Shown piece after piece: positions 62,419 through 64,000 of a stretch of DNA of 64,000 bases. The notes below the pieces were generated by a model. It was not told where the DNA came from and ran no database searches. It saw nothing but the letters and a program-made list of their open reading frames with translations. Origin of the DNA: Promicromonospora iranensis (lineage in GTDB: Bacteria; Actinomycetota; Actinomycetes; Actinomycetales; Cellulomonadaceae); NCBI RefSeq assembly GCF_028994775.1, contig NZ_JAJQMN010000001.1:533193-597192 (forward strand), written 5' to 3'. A program made the translations under genes and the position numbers. Every line of letters starts with the position of its first letter. Within the stretch, counting starts at the first letter, position 1.

Positions 62419-62470
62419 AGGTCAGGGCCTTAAAAGCGGACGAGCCGGTCTGTACGCCGGGTTCTCCCGG
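62419..62470. repeat. Island repeat copy C (RNase P RNA 3'-end-like, attachment-like)
   Basis: GCAGGTCAG-type start at about 62418, then the 38-bp stretch 62433-62470 identical to copy B. On the minus strand it begins with inverted-repeat bases CCGGGAGAACCCGG followed by CGTACAGACCGGCTCG. It follows the integrase, the usual place of an att site. Confidence 0.85.
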
Positions 62471-62801
62471 CAGGCCTCATGGCCTGTCGGGGTACCCGGC
62501 GGGATCGGCCGAGAACGTTGGAATCCTGCGGCTCACGAGCGTTGGTGACCTTGGCGCCCGACGGCGCTTCGTGGGGCTCTTGCGGACTCCCTGCGGACTG
62601 GGTGCGGACTGCGCGGGTCAGGACTGTGCCTGATCGTGCCGATATTGGTGCGATCCGCCAAGACCTCGTCGACCACGCATGTCACGAGCGACATCTCCAT
62701 GCCCGACCCCTGCGGAGGACGGCCGACGCCACCACATGCTGCACACAAGCGCGGAATCCCCGTAGCAGTCATGTAGCCAGAGGGCGCACGGCGTGACTGG
62801 C
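62471..62801. other. Noncoding stretch right of repeat C
   Basis: 331 bases with no credible gene. The first about 100 bases are weakly similar to the sequence after repeat B. No RNase P RNA core (such as GAGGAAAGTCCGG on the minus strand) is seen, so the full RNA gene is not here. Confidence 0.5.
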
Positions 62802-64000
62802 CTACTCGGCGGCTTCACCGGTCGCGTCAGCGAGGCGTTGCTCGACGGTTCGGGTCAGCGCGTGGTCACCGAGGATCCGGCGGCAGTCCGCAAGGAGGTC
62901 GGTCATGAGTTCTGTGGCCTCTCGGGTGCGGCCCACACTCAACAGGACGTCGGCAACTGTGTCGCGTCGCATCAAGGTGCGCAGGTCCTCGGCACCAAAC
63001 ACGCGCCCGCTCTCGTCGACATTGAGACGAGCCAGGGGCAGCGCCTTCTCCCCAGCACCATCATCAGCATGGGAGAGAACGAGGTCGCCCCGTGAGGTCA
63101 GGGTGTCGGGGTGGTCCGGTCCCAGGACCCGCTCGCGATCAGCCAACGTCGCCTCATACAGCGGGATCGCCCGCCCCAGGTCCCGCGCTGCCCGGTACCC
63201 GCCCGCGAGATTGTTCCGTGATCGCAGGGTGTCGGGGTGGTCCGGTCCCAAGACCCGCTCGCGATCGGCCAACGTCGCCTCGAACAGCGGGATCGCCCGC
63301 CCCAGGTCCCCCGCCAACCGGTATGCGCGGGCGAGATCGTCCCGCGATCGCAGGGTTTGCGGGTGGTCCGGTCCCAAGACCCGCTCGCGATCAGCCAACG
63401 TCGCCTCGAACAGCGGGATCGCCCGCCCCAGGTCCCCCGCTGCCCGGTACGCGCCCGCGAGATTGTTCCGTGTTTGGAGGGTGTTGGGGTGGTCCGGTCC
63501 CAGGACTCGCTCGCGATCGGCCAGCGTCGCTTCGAACAGCGGGATCGCCCGTGCCAAGTCTCCCGATGTCCGGTACCCGAGCGCGAGATTCTTTCGTGAT
63601 TGCAGGGTGTTGGGGTGGTCCGGGCCCAGAACCCGCTCGCGATCGGCCAACGTCGCCTCCAACAGCGGGATCGCCCGCCCCAGATCTCCGGCCGCCCAGT
63701 AGTCGACCGCGAGATCGTTCCGTGAGATCAGGGTGTCGGGGTGGTCCAGGCCCAGAACCCGCTCGCGATCGGCCAACGTCGCCTCGTCCAGCAGGATCGC
63801 CCGCCCCAGATCTCCCGCCGCCCAGTACCCACCCGCGAGATTGTTCCGTGACTGCAGGGTGTCGGGGTGGTCCCGGCCCAGAACCCGCTCCCGGTCTGCC
63901 AACGTCGCCTCGAACAGCGGGATCGCCCGCCCCAGGTTCCCCGCTGCCCAGTACCCGTCCGCGAGATTGTTCCGTGACTGCAAGGTGTCGGGGTGGTCCC
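62802..64000 (-). CDS. Tetratricopeptide repeat protein (partial, N-terminus beyond right edge)
   Basis: About 400 residues visible. Seven 42-residue repeats of the TPR_12/kinesin-light-chain type with the consensus SRNNLAGGYWAAGDLGRAIP, LFEATLADRERVLGPDHPDT, then a diverged eighth and a C-terminal cap ending RLADATGEAAE. The frame is open to the window edge, so the TTG/ATG inside is not the start. Such repeats often follow a STAND/NB-ARC NTPase domain, which would lie outside. Near identity of repeat units suggests recent expansion. Confidence 0.88.
   Translation of the reverse strand, partial: DHPDTLQSRNNLADGYWAAGNLGRAIPLFEATLADRERVLGRDHPDTLQSRNNLAGGYWAAGDLGRAILLDEATLADRERVLGLDHPDTLISRNDLAVDYWAAGDLGRAIPLLEATLADRERVLGPDHPNTLQSRKNLALGYRTSGDLARAIPLFEATLADRERVLGPDHPNTLQTRNNLAGAYRAAGDLGRAIPLFEATLADRERVLGPDHPQTLRSRDDLARAYRLAGDLGRAIPLFEATLADRERVLGPDHPDTLRSRNNLAGGYRAARDLGRAIPLYEATLADRERVLGPDHPDTLTSRGDLVLSHADDGAGEKALPLARLNVDESGRVFGAEDLRTLMRRDTVADVLLSVGRTREATELMTDLLADCRRILGDHALTRTVEQRLADATGEAAE

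Larger units (their letters stand above)
57539..62470. mobile_element. Remnant integrative element between repeats B and C
   Basis: About 4.9 kb bounded by two direct repeats and carrying two P450 genes and a deleted tyrosine integrase next to repeat C. This is the layout expected of an element integrated at the 3' end of an RNA gene. Excision functions are gone. Boundaries are inferred from the repeats only. Confidence 0.55.

Noticed and set aside
62410..62810. Complete RNase P RNA gene on the minus strand
   Set aside because: Only the terminal 30-40 bases match; the GAGGAAAGTCC core and other conserved regions are absent in the next 400 bases.

Overview
The window is chromosomal DNA from a very high-GC, Gram-positive actinobacterium. 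Leaderless starts with a TANNNT hexamer just upstream, the caa3-type oxidase pair ctaC-ctaD, the lipB-lipA-DUF4191-glnA and glnE-glnA2-panB blocks, polyphosphate glucokinase and many actinobacterial domains of unknown function point to Micrococcales, most likely Promicromonosporaceae or Cellulomonadaceae. The genus is inference only.

Positions 1-31.8 kb are mostly housekeeping. They hold ctaD/ctaC, a Fe-S/sulfur/NAD block (NifS-like protein without any lysine, TusA-like protein, erpA, nadA), a DJ-1 protein, a thioesterase, an M20 peptidase, an aldo/keto reductase with no nearby stop, a divergent MocR regulator/YczE membrane protein pair, a TetR/MMPL efflux module, a pyrD operon joined by 4-base overlaps, pepA, lpdA-sucB, a membrane-anchored pseudokinase, and lipB-lipA.

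Positions 31.8-44.3 kb form a nitrogen block. glnA sits behind a GlnR-like box and keeps the adenylylation tyrosine; glnE encodes the adenylylating enzyme; glnA2 has Trp at the tyrosine position. Between them lie an EEP nuclease-like gene, a frameshifted EamA exporter beside an NAD(P)-binding pseudogene, and a LysR regulator. panB, a SPOR-domain miniprotein and ppgK follow.

Positions 44.3-56 kb are mixed: STAS and DUF3467 proteins, a HelR-like RNA polymerase motor, a methyltransferase, a 13-bp minisatellite, a phosphatase, a secreted NlpC/P60 hydrolase behind a possible leader peptide, an orphan Roadblock protein, ChrA and several small enzymes.

Positions 56-64 kb look like an accretion island. 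Three direct copies of a 25-38 bp sequence resembling the 3' end of RNase P RNA (minus strand) lie at about 56.05, 57.56 and 62.44 kb. Between the first two are an alpha/beta hydrolase that has lost its nucleophile and catalytic His, and a YjbR gene. Between the last two are decayed small genes, a CYP157-like P450 with ETLW in place of ExxR, a P450 fused to an enoyl-CoA hydratase domain, a leftover second crotonase fragment, and a deleted tyrosine integrase next to the third repeat. A TPR protein with near-identical 42-residue repeats runs off the right edge. The P450 pair with the fusion, inside a decayed element, is the most unusual part of the window.
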